From the NCBI RefSeq assembly GCF_016938855.1, contig NZ_JAFHAP010000009.1, positions 1-64,000 on the forward strand: a stretch of DNA of 64,000 nucleotides, read 5' to 3'. Source of the stretch: Polycladomyces zharkentensis (GTDB taxonomy: Bacteria > Bacillota > Bacilli > Thermoactinomycetales > JIR-001). How positions within the stretch are numbered: the stretch's first letter is position 1; each line of letters begins with the position of its first letter. The position numbers and the translations under genes are program-made. Below are positions 17,832 to 26,613 of this stretch, in pieces. The notes beneath the pieces were generated by a model. That model was not told where the DNA came from. It saw only the letters and a program-made list of their open reading frames with translations, and searched no databases.

Positions 17832-18843
17832 TCAGCCGACCCATTGTTTCAAGGCCGGAACCCGCCGAATGATGAGCCGATCCAATAGCAGGACAACCAC
17901 CAGTGAGATCCCGACCAAAGGGAAAAGGAGTCCCAACGCGATGACGAGAAAGCCGACCCCTTTGACCAGCCGAAAGTTTTTCGGAAGTGAGGGGGCTCCC
18001 AGTTTGTTAACGGGTTTTCGTTTCCACCACATGATGAGTCCGGTGATCGCAATGGCCACGATTCCCAGACAGACGATCAGCCCGGCGAGTTGGTTGGGAA
18101 GCCCAAATTGGGTTCCTTTGTGAAGGGTGATGCCGGTGGCGATGATTTTGGCTAATGGACCATAATCATCAAACCGATAATCATCCAGTACCTTCCCGCT
18201 GAATTGATCCAGGTACAACGTGGCCTCATCCTGGGATTGATCGGGGAAGACAGATATGGTGTAAACTCCTTTCGGCCCCTCCGGGAAGTAGACATCGTAG
18301 CCGGGATGAACGTTACGAGCTTCGGCAGTCGCCACCACTTTGTCGATGGAGATTGGAGATGCTTTCACTTCCTTCGATTGGGGAACGGGCCGTTGTTCAG
18401 CTGCCCACGGTACCTCAGCCACATCCTTGGAAGGAATGGTCGATTCGGGCTTTTCTCCCCCCCAAACAGCAGCCGGATACCCAATACCGGCATCAGTCGC
18501 CCATTTTTGCACATACTCTCCCCAAAACCCGGACCAGGGTAAACCCGTCATGATCAAAAAAGCAATCCCCAAAGACAACCAAAAGGCCGGAACCGCATGA
18601 AGATCTCGCCAAAAAGTTCGGTTTCCCCCATTCAGTCGGGGGAGGAGGGTGCCGAATACGTTTTTGCGGCCCTGAGGCCACCAAAGATATATCCCGGTGA
18701 TCAGGAGAATCATGGCCCAACAAGCCGCCAGCTCCACCAGCCGATCACCAATGTCCCGACCATTAATTCCCCATGCAACCTCATCCGCCGTCGCCTTTCC
18801 TCAGGTAGCACGTCGATCCCTCCCCTCAATTTGTTAAGTTCTG
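17832..18843 (-). pseudogene. PepSY-associated transmembrane protein, N-terminally truncated and frameshifted
   Basis: The intact 301-codon frame (17832-18737) encodes the C-terminal two thirds of a PepSY_TM protein: a helix followed by LWWP, a TFWRDLHAVPAFW loop, an extracellular PepSY-like region (about residues 125-195) and further helices ending in ITGLIMWWKR. Just upstream, the matching LHGELMVGT segment lies in another reading frame, while the continuation GDRLVELAACWAM is in the main frame, so one base has been lost near 18747-18753. The N-terminal 130 or so residues expected in this family are also missing, and AT-rich sequence starts at about 18843. Intact relatives are often linked to iron or haem uptake. 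A sequencing error could explain the frameshift but not the truncation. Confidence 0.75.
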
Positions 18844-19134
18844 ATATATTCAATCAAGCGAATTCTACTACAGAGTACTAAATTTCGCTTATGAAAGGAA
18901 GTTGGTGAGGTGAGGGGTTTGTTGACAAATAACATCATGCCGATCGGATCAACCTGGTAGAAGCCAAGCTTGGGGTCGGGTGATGTATCGATGATGACAC
19001 GGTTGGTTAAATGAATGATCGCAATCGTAAAAGGAAAAAAGACTTTATTTTAAGAATACATATTATTATATGTGCATTTGTGGGCGTACGGGACATGTAC
19101 TGGCCATTGAATCCATCGCGAAGGAGGGTGCGGC
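18844..19134. other. Intergenic region upstream of the acyl-CoA degradation cluster
   Basis: Holds the promoter region of the plus-strand cluster. Seen: TTGACA at 18922-18927 without a good -10 at the right distance; an ATGAATGA octamer at about 19011, which is one half of the Bacillus FadR operator only; and a perfect inverted repeat ACATAT-TATT-ATATGT at 19058-19073. The regulator cannot be named from this. Confidence 0.4.
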
Positions 19135-20715
19135 ATGTATCCAACGATTGGAACGGTGTTGGAACAGACGGCGGAACGGCATCCGGAACGGGAAGCGATT
19201 TTGGATCTCCGTCAAAATCGACGTGTCACCTATGAACAGTGGAACCGTCACATCAATCGGTTGGCGCGTGCACTGGCTGATACGGGGGTAAAAAAAAGAG
19301 ACCGTGTTTCCGCGGTGTTGTACAACACTTTGGAATTGGGCTCCCTCTTTTTCGCCTGCGCCAAGTTGGGAGCGGTCTTCAACCCGATCAATTACCGGCT
19401 CTCCACTGAGGAGATTTCATTTATCCTCCGGGATGCGGAGCCGAAAGTGGTCGTTTTCGAGTCAACGGTGGAAGCGCAGATTCGGCCCATCGCGGAACGA
19501 GAGAAACAGTTGGTGTTTTGGTGTATCGACCAAGGGACATCAGCTGGTTATGCGCAGGATTACTGGGAAATGGTCGGGCAAGCACCGGAACTTTCCTTGC
19601 ATATCGATGTGGATGAACAAGACACTTTTTCCATCATGTACACCAGCGGCACCACGGGCAAACCCAAGGGGGTGATGCACCGTCACCGCGATCTGATCGA
19701 GCAAAGCCAAATCCTGATCGCCGTGACGCAACTCACGCACCAGGACCGCGGGCTGGCTGTCGCACCCATGTTTCACGTGGCGGAACTGCATTGCTGTTTT
19801 CTCCCGCGGGTGCACATCGGTGCCGGCAACGTCTTGTTGCATCAATTCGATGCCCGTACGGTGTTGGAGACGATCCGGCGGGAACAAGTGACCATATTGT
19901 TCGCCGCGCCCACCATGTGGAACCTGTTGCTGAAAGAAAACGTGGAGGACTATGATTTGTCATCGCTTCGGCTGGGATTGTACGGGGCGGCACCGATGGC
20001 CACGTCGATGGTCCGAGCCATTCACGAGCGGTTGGAAATCGGTTTGGTACAGGCCTACGGGATGACCGAAATGGGCCCGGCTGTCACGTTTCTCCTTCCG
20101 GATGAACATCTGAAAAAAGCCGGCTCTGCCGGAAAACCCGCCATCCATCACGAAGTGCGCGTGGTCCGGCCGGGGACGGACGGCCCCTCCGAACCGGAAG
20201 AGGTGCTCCTGCCGGGGGAAGTGGGCGAAATTCTGGTACGGGGAACTTGCTTGATGCAGGGTTATTACAAACGAGAGGAAGCCAATCGCAAAGCCTTGTA
20301 CAAGGGATGGTACCACAGCGGCGATTTGGGCTGTCTCGACGAAGACGGGTATCTGTGGGTGGTGGACCGGATGGATGACATGATCATCAGCGGAGGTGAA
20401 AATATCTATCCGCGCGAGATTGAGGATGTCTTGTACGAGCACCCCGGTGTATTCGAAGTGGCTGTCGTCGGCGAACCGGATGAAACGTGGGGAGAGCGCG
20501 TCGTCGCGTACGTGGTGCCAAAGGATGATGCGTTGACGGCGGAAGATTTGGATGTGTTTTTGCGGGAGAGTGACAAACTGAGCAATTACAAACGGCCCAG
20601 GCGTTACGTTTTCGTGGAGGCACTGCCGAAAAACGCAAGTGGCAAAATTCTGCGGTACCGATTGCGTCCCAAAGGGGCAGCGGGTGTCTCCGTCGGCCGG
20701 GAAGGGAGCGGTTGA
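19135..20715 (+). CDS. Fatty-acid--CoA ligase (AMP-forming)
   Basis: Activates a carboxylic acid to its acyl-CoA with ATP. The 526-aa protein is a standard ANL-superfamily ligase: P-loop-like YTSGTTGKPKGV (about residues 170-181), QAYGMTEMGP (about 307-316), YHSGDLG (about 399-405), the hinge DRMDDMIISGGENIYP (about 414-429) and the C-terminal PKNASGKILR with the catalytic lysine. AAGGAGGG precedes the ATG. It is the first gene of the cluster and overlaps the next gene by one base (TGATG). The neighbours suggest a branched-chain or medium/long-chain fatty acid substrate; sequence alone does not define chain length. Confidence 0.92.
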   Translation: MYPTIGTVLEQTAERHPEREAILDLRQNRRVTYEQWNRHINRLARALADTGVKKRDRVSAVLYNTLELGSLFFACAKLGAVFNPINYRLSTEEISFILRDAEPKVVVFESTVEAQIRPIAEREKQLVFWCIDQGTSAGYAQDYWEMVGQAPELSLHIDVDEQDTFSIMYTSGTTGKPKGVMHRHRDLIEQSQILIAVTQLTHQDRGLAVAPMFHVAELHCCFLPRVHIGAGNVLLHQFDARTVLETIRREQVTILFAAPTMWNLLLKENVEDYDLSSLRLGLYGAAPMATSMVRAIHERLEIGLVQAYGMTEMGPAVTFLLPDEHLKKAGSAGKPAIHHEVRVVRPGTDGPSEPEEVLLPGEVGEILVRGTCLMQGYYKREEANRKALYKGWYHSGDLGCLDEDGYLWVVDRMDDMIISGGENIYPREIEDVLYEHPGVFEVAVVGEPDETWGERVVAYVVPKDDALTAEDLDVFLRESDKLSNYKRPRRYVFVEALPKNASGKILRYRLRPKGAAGVSVGREGSG

Positions 20716-21869
20716 TGAAGTTGACACACCAAGAGGAGGTGCAGGTGTTTCGCCAAACATTCCGCCGCTTTCTGGAAAAGGAAGCAGTTCCCCACTACGA
20801 GCAGTGGGAAAAGGATCGGCTGATCCCGCGATCATTTTGGAAGAAGATGGGGGAGAACGGCTGGCTTTGTCCCACCGTGGAGGAGCGGTACGGCGGGGCG
20901 GGGGCGGATTGGTTGTACGCGGTGGCCATCATCGAGGAAATGGAACGTGTCGGTTCCGGGTTGGCCGGCATAGCGTTGCACAATGAAATCGTGGTGCCTT
21001 ATCTCACCGCTTACGGAACGGAGGAGCAAAAACAACGCTGGTTGCCGGGATGTGTCAGCGGTGATTTGATTACGGCCATCGCCATGACGGAGCCGGGGGC
21101 GGGTTCCGACTTGGCCAATATCACTACGACGGCCCGCCGCGAAGGGAACGTTTACGTGCTGAACGGGCAAAAAACCTTTATCACCAACGGGTTTCACGCT
21201 GACTTAATCATCGTTGTGTGTAAAACCGATCCCGGTGCAGAACCCCAACACAGAGGAATCAGTCTGCTCGTGGTGGAACGAGGAACACCGGGATTTGAAA
21301 GAGGAAAGAAGCTGGAGAAAGTGGGTTTGCACTGTCTGGACACGACAGAACTCTATTTTCACGAGTGCCGTGTGCCGGTTCGTAATCTCCTGGGGGAAGA
21401 AGGAAAAGGGTTTTACTATCTGATGAACCAGCTGCAACAGGAGCGTTTGGTGGTGGCGTTGTCCGCTTGGGTGGCGGCCGAAGAGATGTTTCGGACAACG
21501 TTGGACTACGTAAAAATGCGGACGGCATTCGGAAAGCCGATCGGCCAGTTTCAACACACGCAATTCACCATGGCGGAGATGGCCACGGAGATTGAATTGG
21601 GTCGCGCTTTTCTTGAACGTCTGATCGAAGAACACAGAAAAGGCGTTGACTGCGTCACCGAAGTGTCGATGGCCAAATGGTGGCTGACCGAGATGGCCAA
21701 ACGGGTGGCCGCCCAGTGCATGCAACTGCACGGCGGATACGGATACATGGAGGAATACCCCATCGCACGGAGATTCCGGGACATCGCCGTCACCTCCATT
21801 TACGCGGGAACCAATGAGATCATGAAATCCATTATCGCCAAACGCTTGGGATTGGGCGAAGGAAGGTGA
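20715..21869 (+). CDS. Acyl-CoA dehydrogenase (long-chain/isovaleryl type active site)
   Basis: FAD enzyme that introduces the alpha-beta double bond in acyl-CoA. The 384-aa protein has the signatures AMTEPGAGSDLA (about residues 118-129), NGQKTFITNG (about 147-156) and RRFRDIAVTSIYAGTNEI near the C-terminus. The last motif has alanine where medium- and short-chain enzymes carry the catalytic glutamate (YEGT). Instead QQERL (about 237-241) supplies the glutamate used by long-chain and isovaleryl-CoA dehydrogenases, which points to long or branched substrates. The start at 20715 overlaps the ligase stop; an in-frame TTG three bases upstream is less likely. It ends in a 4-base overlap with the next gene. 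Confidence 0.93.
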   Translation: MKLTHQEEVQVFRQTFRRFLEKEAVPHYEQWEKDRLIPRSFWKKMGENGWLCPTVEERYGGAGADWLYAVAIIEEMERVGSGLAGIALHNEIVVPYLTAYGTEEQKQRWLPGCVSGDLITAIAMTEPGAGSDLANITTTARREGNVYVLNGQKTFITNGFHADLIIVVCKTDPGAEPQHRGISLLVVERGTPGFERGKKLEKVGLHCLDTTELYFHECRVPVRNLLGEEGKGFYYLMNQLQQERLVVALSAWVAAEEMFRTTLDYVKMRTAFGKPIGQFQHTQFTMAEMATEIELGRAFLERLIEEHRKGVDCVTEVSMAKWWLTEMAKRVAAQCMQLHGGYGYMEEYPIARRFRDIAVTSIYAGTNEIMKSIIAKRLGLGEGR

Positions 21870-22885
21870 ATCCGTTGCTGCATGGCGTTCGTATTGTCGA
21901 TTTTTCATGGTATCTGCCCGGACCGTCCGCCACCCAACGATTGGCGGACCGCGGAGCCGAAGTGATCAAAGTGGAACCGCCCGGCGGCGATCCCGCCCGA
22001 CGGATGCCCGCCGTTTTCCATGCATACAACCGCGGAAAGAAAAGCGTGGTGATCGACCTCAAACAGCCGGCGGGAAGAGAGGCGGCCCTGCGTCTCATCG
22101 CTGACGCCGATGTGGTGGTTGAGAGTTTTCGGCCGGATGTCATGGCACAATTGGGCTTGGGCTACGAACAGGTTCGGAAAGTGAAACCCGACATCGTGTA
22201 TTGCTCGATCACCGGGTACGGCCAGACCGGACCCATGAGCAGTCTGGCCAGCCACGATTTGAACTACGTGTCACTCAGCGGGGCACTGTCACAAATAAAA
22301 GATGACAAGGGACGGCCTGTTCATCCCGCCCTCACGTGGGCCGATCTGATCGGCGGCATCGCCGCGAGCGAAGCGATTGCCACCGCACTGTTCCGTCGGG
22401 AGCGGACAGGCGAAGGGGCACATCTGGACATTTCCCTGTTCGGCGCCATGACTGCGTTGATGGCGCATTATCGGTACCAACCCGAGGGAATTCCGTTTCT
22501 GAGCGGACAGATCGTCAATTACGCCATCTATGAAACAGCCGACAGTCGGTATGTCAGCTTGGCGGCTCTGGAAGAAAAGTTTTGGGAGCGATTTTGCAAG
22601 CGTTCGGGCAGAGAGGATTGGTTGCAAGCTTATTTCTCTCCCGTGTCGGAGGAGAATCCGTTTTATGAAGAGATCAAGCGTTGGTTTCTTTCCCGGCCGC
22701 TTCAATTTTGGGAGGAATGGGGGCGTGAAGCGGATTGTTGCTTGACACCTGTCCTGGAACCGGATGAAGTATGGCAACATCCACAGGTAAAGCATGATGA
22801 TGGGTTGTGTTCGCCGGACAACCGGATTCCCGAATTGGGCGCCCACACGGGAGCGCTGTTGCAGGATACGGAACCAGTGGATTGA
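21866..22885 (+). CDS. CaiB/BaiF family protein, alpha-methylacyl-CoA racemase-like
   Basis: Class III CoA-transferase-fold protein of 339 aa. The residues follow the alpha-methylacyl-CoA racemase subgroup: SHDLNYVSLSGALSQ (about residues 130-144), with the histidine that serves as one catalytic base, and TWADLIGG (about 155-162), with the partner aspartate. The N-terminal GVRIVDFSWYLPGPSATQRLADRGAEVIKVEPP is typical of the fold. Racemases of this kind turn (R)-2-methylacyl-CoA into the (S) form required by acyl-CoA dehydrogenases. It starts with GTG inside the preceding stop (GTGA). At 339 aa it is short for the family (about 360-400), with a compact C-terminus. A true CoA transferase role remains possible. 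Confidence 0.82.
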   Translation: MNPLLHGVRIVDFSWYLPGPSATQRLADRGAEVIKVEPPGGDPARRMPAVFHAYNRGKKSVVIDLKQPAGREAALRLIADADVVVESFRPDVMAQLGLGYEQVRKVKPDIVYCSITGYGQTGPMSSLASHDLNYVSLSGALSQIKDDKGRPVHPALTWADLIGGIAASEAIATALFRRERTGEGAHLDISLFGAMTALMAHYRYQPEGIPFLSGQIVNYAIYETADSRYVSLAALEEKFWERFCKRSGREDWLQAYFSPVSEENPFYEEIKRWFLSRPLQFWEEWGREADCCLTPVLEPDEVWQHPQVKHDDGLCSPDNRIPELGAHTGALLQDTEPVD

Positions 22886-22992
22886 ACAAAAAGTAAGGTC
22901 CGGGAAGCCGATCCCGGTTCGGGAGTAAACATCCTGCCTCAAGTGTTTGTCAAACAAACCGGATCTTTTGCACCAAACAGGGAGGGAGAACG

Positions 22993-24144
22993 TTGAGAGA
23001 AGCCTATTTGTTGGATGCCGTCAGAACCCCCTTCGGTAAACGGGACGGCGTTTTGAAAGAAATTCATCCCGTCGACTTGCTGGGTGGCCTTTTGCAAGGA
23101 TTGCTTCGCCGCACCCGGATGGACCCGAGTAAAGTGGATGATGTGATCATGGGATGCGTGGACCAAGTGGGTGAGCAGGGGGCCAACATCGCCCGCAATG
23201 CCTGGTTGTCGGCCGGGCTTCCCGAGTCAGTGCCCGCTACGACGGTAGATCGGCAATGCGGTTCGGCGTTGCAGGCGGTTCAATTCGCGGCGCAGGGCGT
23301 AATGGCGGGACAGTACGATTTGGTGATTGCCGGCGGCGTGGAATCGATGTCCCGGGTTCCGATCATGTCCACGCTGGGACGGGGGTTGGGTACCCCGAAG
23401 ACGGATGGGATCCGTGAGCGGTATCATCTGGAGAGGGCTTGGTTCGATCAAGCGTACGGCGCGGATCGGATTGCCAAGCAGTGGGGACTGACGCGTGAAG
23501 ATCTCGACCGGTACGCTTTTGACAGTCATCGACGGGCGTCAGCGGCTCGTGCCAAGGGATATTTTCAACCAGAAATCCTCCCTGTACAAACACACGTGCA
23601 TGTCGGGGAAGATGAAGGTATCCGCGACAACCCGTCATTGGAAAAAATGGCGCAATTGCCCCCCGCGTTCGACCACGTCGACCTGATCACGGCCGGCAAT
23701 GCGAGCCAAATCTCGGACGGGGCGAGTGCCCTTTTGATCGGTTCAAAGGAAGCGGTGGAGGCATTCGGGTTCCGTCCTTTGGCCCGGTTTGTTGCTTTCG
23801 CCGTCGTCGGTGCTGATCCGGTGACGATGTTAACCGGACCGATCCCTGCCACGCGAAAGGTATTGCAGCGGGCGGGTCTGAGATTGGAGGACATCGACCT
23901 GTTCGAGATCAATGAAGCATTTGCTTCCGTTGTGCTGGCTTGGCAAAAAGAGATGGGTGTTTCGTTGGAAAAAGTGAACGTCAACGGTGGCGCGATTGCA
24001 GTGGGGCACCCTTTGGGAGCGACGGGGGGACGGCTGGTCGGCACATTGGCGTACGAACTCCGCAGACGTAACGGACGTTACGGGTTGATCGCCATCTGCG
24101 AAGGCGGCGGCATGGCCAACGCGGCCATCATTGAGGCGTTGTAG
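22993..24144 (+). CDS. Acetyl-CoA C-acyltransferase (thiolase)
   Basis: Cleaves 3-ketoacyl-CoA to acetyl-CoA (or propionyl-CoA) and a shortened acyl-CoA. The 383-aa protein has the nucleophilic cysteine in [10 protein letters not shown] (Cys near 89), [10 protein letters not shown] (about 115-124), NEAFA (about 315-319), the histidine motif [16 protein letters not shown] (about 338-353) and the second cysteine in CEGGGMANA (about 369). The TTG start at 22993 is supported by GGAGGG six bases upstream; no ATG fits. It lies 107 bases after the racemase-like gene with no terminator visible, so it is probably in the same operon. Confidence 0.95.
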   Translation: MREAYLLDAVRTPFGKRDGVLKEIHPVDLLGGLLQGLLRRTRMDPSKVDDVIMGCVDQVGEQGANIARNAWLSAGLPESVPATTVDRQCGSALQAVQFAAQGVMAGQYDLVIAGGVESMSRVPIMSTLGRGLGTPKTDGIRERYHLERAWFDQAYGADRIAKQWGLTREDLDRYAFDSHRRASAARAKGYFQPEILPVQTHVHVGEDEGIRDNPSLEKMAQLPPAFDHVDLITAGNASQISDGASALLIGSKEAVEAFGFRPLARFVAFAVVGADPVTMLTGPIPATRKVLQRAGLRLEDIDLFEINEAFASVVLAWQKEMGVSLEKVNVNGGAIAVGHPLGATGGRLVGTLAYELRRRNGRYGLIAICEGGGMANAAIIEAL

Positions 24145-24224
24145 ACACGAGTGAGCAGTGCCACGGAAGCGGGAGAGTGCATAGGTGTGCGGCAGCATTT
24201 TCAGGGGGAAGGAGTGGCAGGAGG

Positions 24225-24992
24225 ATGGACATTCGAAAGTGTGTGGTTGCCGTTACCGGTGGTGCATCCGGATTGGGCAAAGCGACGGTGCGCCACTTTG
24301 CGCGGTTGGGGGCGGAGGTAGCCATCTGGGATACCAACGAGGAACAAGGTGCCGCATTGGCGAAGGAATGGGGCGAGCAGGCGATATTCGTGAAAACCGA
24401 TGTTACCGACGAAACGAGCGTGCAACACGCGGTGGAAGCGGTAACGGATCGCTTCGGTGCGGTGCATGTGGTGGTCAACTGCGCAGGAATCGGCATCGCC
24501 AAAAAAGTGCTCGGAAAAAATGGGCCGCATGATCTGGACTCGTTTGCAAAAGTGATCCAAGTCAATCTGATCGGCACATTCAACGTGATTCGACTAGCCG
24601 CGTCAAAAATGATCCAAAACAAACCGAATGCTGAAGGAGAACGGGGAGTGATCATCAATACGGCTTCGGTGGCCGCTTTTGAAGGGCAAATCGGCCAAGC
24701 TGCCTACAGTGCCTCCAAAGGAGGGATCGTGGGCATGACATTGCCGCTCGCACGTGAACTGGCCTCTCATGGCATTCGCGTCATGACGATCGCCCCCGGT
24801 TTGTTCGACACGCCGCTGTTTGCTTCCCTGCCGGAAAAAGCGCGGACTGCACTTGGTATGATGACACCGTTCCCTTCCAGACTCGGCAAACCGGAAGAGT
24901 TCGCTCTCTTGGCGCAGAGTATCGTAGAAAATCCCATGCTGAACGGAAGTACCATCCGTTTAGACGGTGCGCTACGCATGCAGCCGAGATAA
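24225..24992 (+). CDS. 3-hydroxyacyl-CoA dehydrogenase, HSD10 type (short-chain dehydrogenase)
   Basis: NAD-dependent short-chain dehydrogenase of 255 aa. It has the nucleotide loop TGGASGLG (residues 11-18), NCAGI (about 86), catalytic serine in [12 protein letters not shown], and YSASK with the catalytic Tyr and Lys. Long segments ([51 protein letters not shown] and the ending RLDGAxRMQP) closely match animal 17-beta-HSD type 10, i.e. 3-hydroxy-2-methylbutyryl-CoA dehydrogenase of isoleucine and branched fatty-acid breakdown. That makes branched acyl-CoA oxidation the likely role of the cluster. The ATG at 24225 is preceded by AGGGGGAAGGAG. The open frame could extend 48 bases upstream, but that part is not conserved. 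Confidence 0.92.
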   Translation: MDIRKCVVAVTGGASGLGKATVRHFARLGAEVAIWDTNEEQGAALAKEWGEQAIFVKTDVTDETSVQHAVEAVTDRFGAVHVVVNCAGIGIAKKVLGKNGPHDLDSFAKVIQVNLIGTFNVIRLAASKMIQNKPNAEGERGVIINTASVAAFEGQIGQAAYSASKGGIVGMTLPLARELASHGIRVMTIAPGLFDTPLFASLPEKARTALGMMTPFPSRLGKPEEFALLAQSIVENPMLNGSTIRLDGALRMQPR

Positions 24993-25046
24993 GCGACCTT
25001 TTCGGAAGCCGTACTGATTTGTACAGCAGTGACGTGACGGATCAGT

Positions 25047-25139
25047 GATATGGAAAGCATGAGCCGTGTTCCCATGGGCAGCGACGGAGGCAATTTCAGT
25101 GATAAACGGACGGTCCGGTATACGATCATCCCGAAGGGG
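25047..25139 (+). pseudogene. Thiolase gene scar
   Basis: A short stretch encodes MESMSRVPMGSDGGN in one frame (from 25050). This is the conserved [16 protein letters not shown] block of thiolases and is nearly the same as the block in the intact thiolase at 22993. The following residues (RYTIIPKG) resemble the next family segment. Nothing upstream or downstream completes a gene, so this is a remnant of a second thiolase. It sits 60 bases after the cluster and next to a long inverted repeat. Confidence 0.55.
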
Positions 25140-25216
25140 CCGCGAGGGGGTACCTGGCCATCCATCAGGCGGAATCGTTTATCCAGGCAAGCGACAGGAC
25201 CGAAGCCCCCTCGCGG
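25140..25216 (+). repeat. 11-bp perfect inverted repeat with long loop
   Basis: CCGCGAGGGGG (25140-25150) and CCCCCTCGCGG (25206-25216) pair perfectly around a 55-base loop, which contains a second stem CCTGG/CCAGG. AATTTTC follows. It may act as a terminator of the acyl-CoA cluster or be a structured RNA element. Confidence 0.6.
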
Positions 25217-25341
25217 AATTTTCTTTAGGCGAAGTTACTTTGTCACGTCCGGAGCTTGAAGGTTTGCAGCGGCCTTGCTCCGCTTCCTTGGGGAGCGGGT
25301 GAAGCGGTCCGGGAGGAAAGTTATGCATTGTAGACCTGGCG

Positions 25342-25377
25342 GTGATCCGTCCAATTACCGGAACGGATCACTTTTTT
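25342..25377 (+). terminator. Intrinsic terminator
   Basis: GTGATCCGT and ACGGATCAC form a 9-bp stem with a 12-base loop, followed by six T. It ends transcription from the acyl-CoA region before the transporter gene. Confidence 0.88.
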
Positions 25378-25543
25378 GTATGAGAAACGAAATACCGTTG
25401 ATGGGAACGGGTTTATGTTGTTTCACTTGAAAGAAGTCAAAGCGAGATCCCGGCGATGAGATGTCAAGATGGTGAAAGCGCGTTTCACCGCGATCTGTCA
25501 TAATGGAGATAACGAGCAGATACAAAGACAAAAAAGGAGTGGA

Positions 25544-26449
25544 ATGAACCATATGGATCGTATGTCCCGATTGTACGGTGCACTGGTTTTGTTGAGCCTC
25601 ATCTGGGGATTGTCCTTTGTTTTCATCAAATATCTCTTGGAACCGGCGGGTGTATGGGGTGTTGTTTTTCTGCGTTGTCTCACGGGCGTTGCCGTATTGA
25701 TTCCGTTGTTGCTGTATCGCGGATGGCCGCCGTTTCGATCCGTTCCGTGGGGATCACTCGTTTTGGTGGGCGTGTTGAATGCCGGCCTGCCGTGGGGATT
25801 GATCGCCTGGAGCGAAACACAGATCCACTCCAATACCGCATCGATTCTCAATGCCACCACGCCGATCTGGACGAGTTTGATCGGAGTGGTGGCCTATTCG
25901 GTGATGTTGACGAAACGGCAGTGGATCGGAATTGTGGCGGGGTTCGTCGGGATTGTGATATTGATGGATTTCCAGGTAGCGGATTTATTCCGCGAACATT
26001 TTGTTGGAATCGGCACAATGTTGGTGGCCACCATATGTTATGGTTTCGCTTCACACCATACCAAGCGCTTTTTGTCGGACGTGGATGTGCTGTTGACTGC
26101 CACGGTGACGTTGGTAACGGGGGTTGTGGTGGGACTCATCGGTATGGCCTTTACCCGGGGGATTTCACTGGAGGCCCTGTGGAATGTCAGGTTCGCCTTT
26201 GCTTTGGTGGGATTGGGGGTATTTGGCTCCGGCATTGCCTATCTGCTGTTTTTTTACATGATCACAGCTGGTGGTGCCCAATTTGCCGTCAATGTTACCT
26301 ACCTGGTACCCCTGACAGCGATCATATGGGGGGCGGTTTTGTTGCATGAACCATTGTCTCCCCGTATGATGATCGGGTTGTTTGTCATTTTTGCCGGCAT
26401 TTATCTCTCAACGACAAATACCAAACAGAAACAAACCCAGGTGGAATAG
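25544..26449 (+). CDS. DMT-family transporter (EamA)
   Basis: Inner-membrane exporter of the drug/metabolite transporter superfamily, 301 aa with about ten hydrophobic helices in two EamA halves. The first half opens with LLSLIWGLSFVFIKYLL and contains NATTPIWTSLIG, a common EamA phrase; the second half ends in PLTAIIWGAVLLHEPLSPRM, which matches the conserved end of the repeat. AAGGAG lies 5 bases before the ATG at 25544; the frame opens upstream without a ribosome binding site. The substrate cannot be inferred; family members export amino acids, nucleosides or drugs. Confidence 0.87.
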   Translation: MNHMDRMSRLYGALVLLSLIWGLSFVFIKYLLEPAGVWGVVFLRCLTGVAVLIPLLLYRGWPPFRSVPWGSLVLVGVLNAGLPWGLIAWSETQIHSNTASILNATTPIWTSLIGVVAYSVMLTKRQWIGIVAGFVGIVILMDFQVADLFREHFVGIGTMLVATICYGFASHHTKRFLSDVDVLLTATVTLVTGVVVGLIGMAFTRGISLEALWNVRFAFALVGLGVFGSGIAYLLFFYMITAGGAQFAVNVTYLVPLTAIIWGAVLLHEPLSPRMMIGLFVIFAGIYLSTTNTKQKQTQVE

Positions 26450-26613
26450 AAAACGGTCGTGGCAGATCGAATAAATGTAAGTTTTGTCAGTCACTCTCGG
26501 AAAAAGGAAACGATGAAAATTTTTAGTTGTTACTTAAACAGTTCACAATTGCGGACAAGTATACTAATATGAAAGTGCAAAGTGACAAATCTTCTGGTTA
26601 CCAAGGAGGTCCT

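Noticed and set aside
19010-19018. ATGAATGA as a FadR operator before the acyl-CoA cluster
   Set aside because: Only one half-site of the Bacillus FadR palindrome is present; not enough to claim regulation.
19960-20835. 291-codon minus-strand frame across the ligase and dehydrogenase genes
   Set aside because: Spans two conserved plus-strand genes and has no start signal; a shadow.
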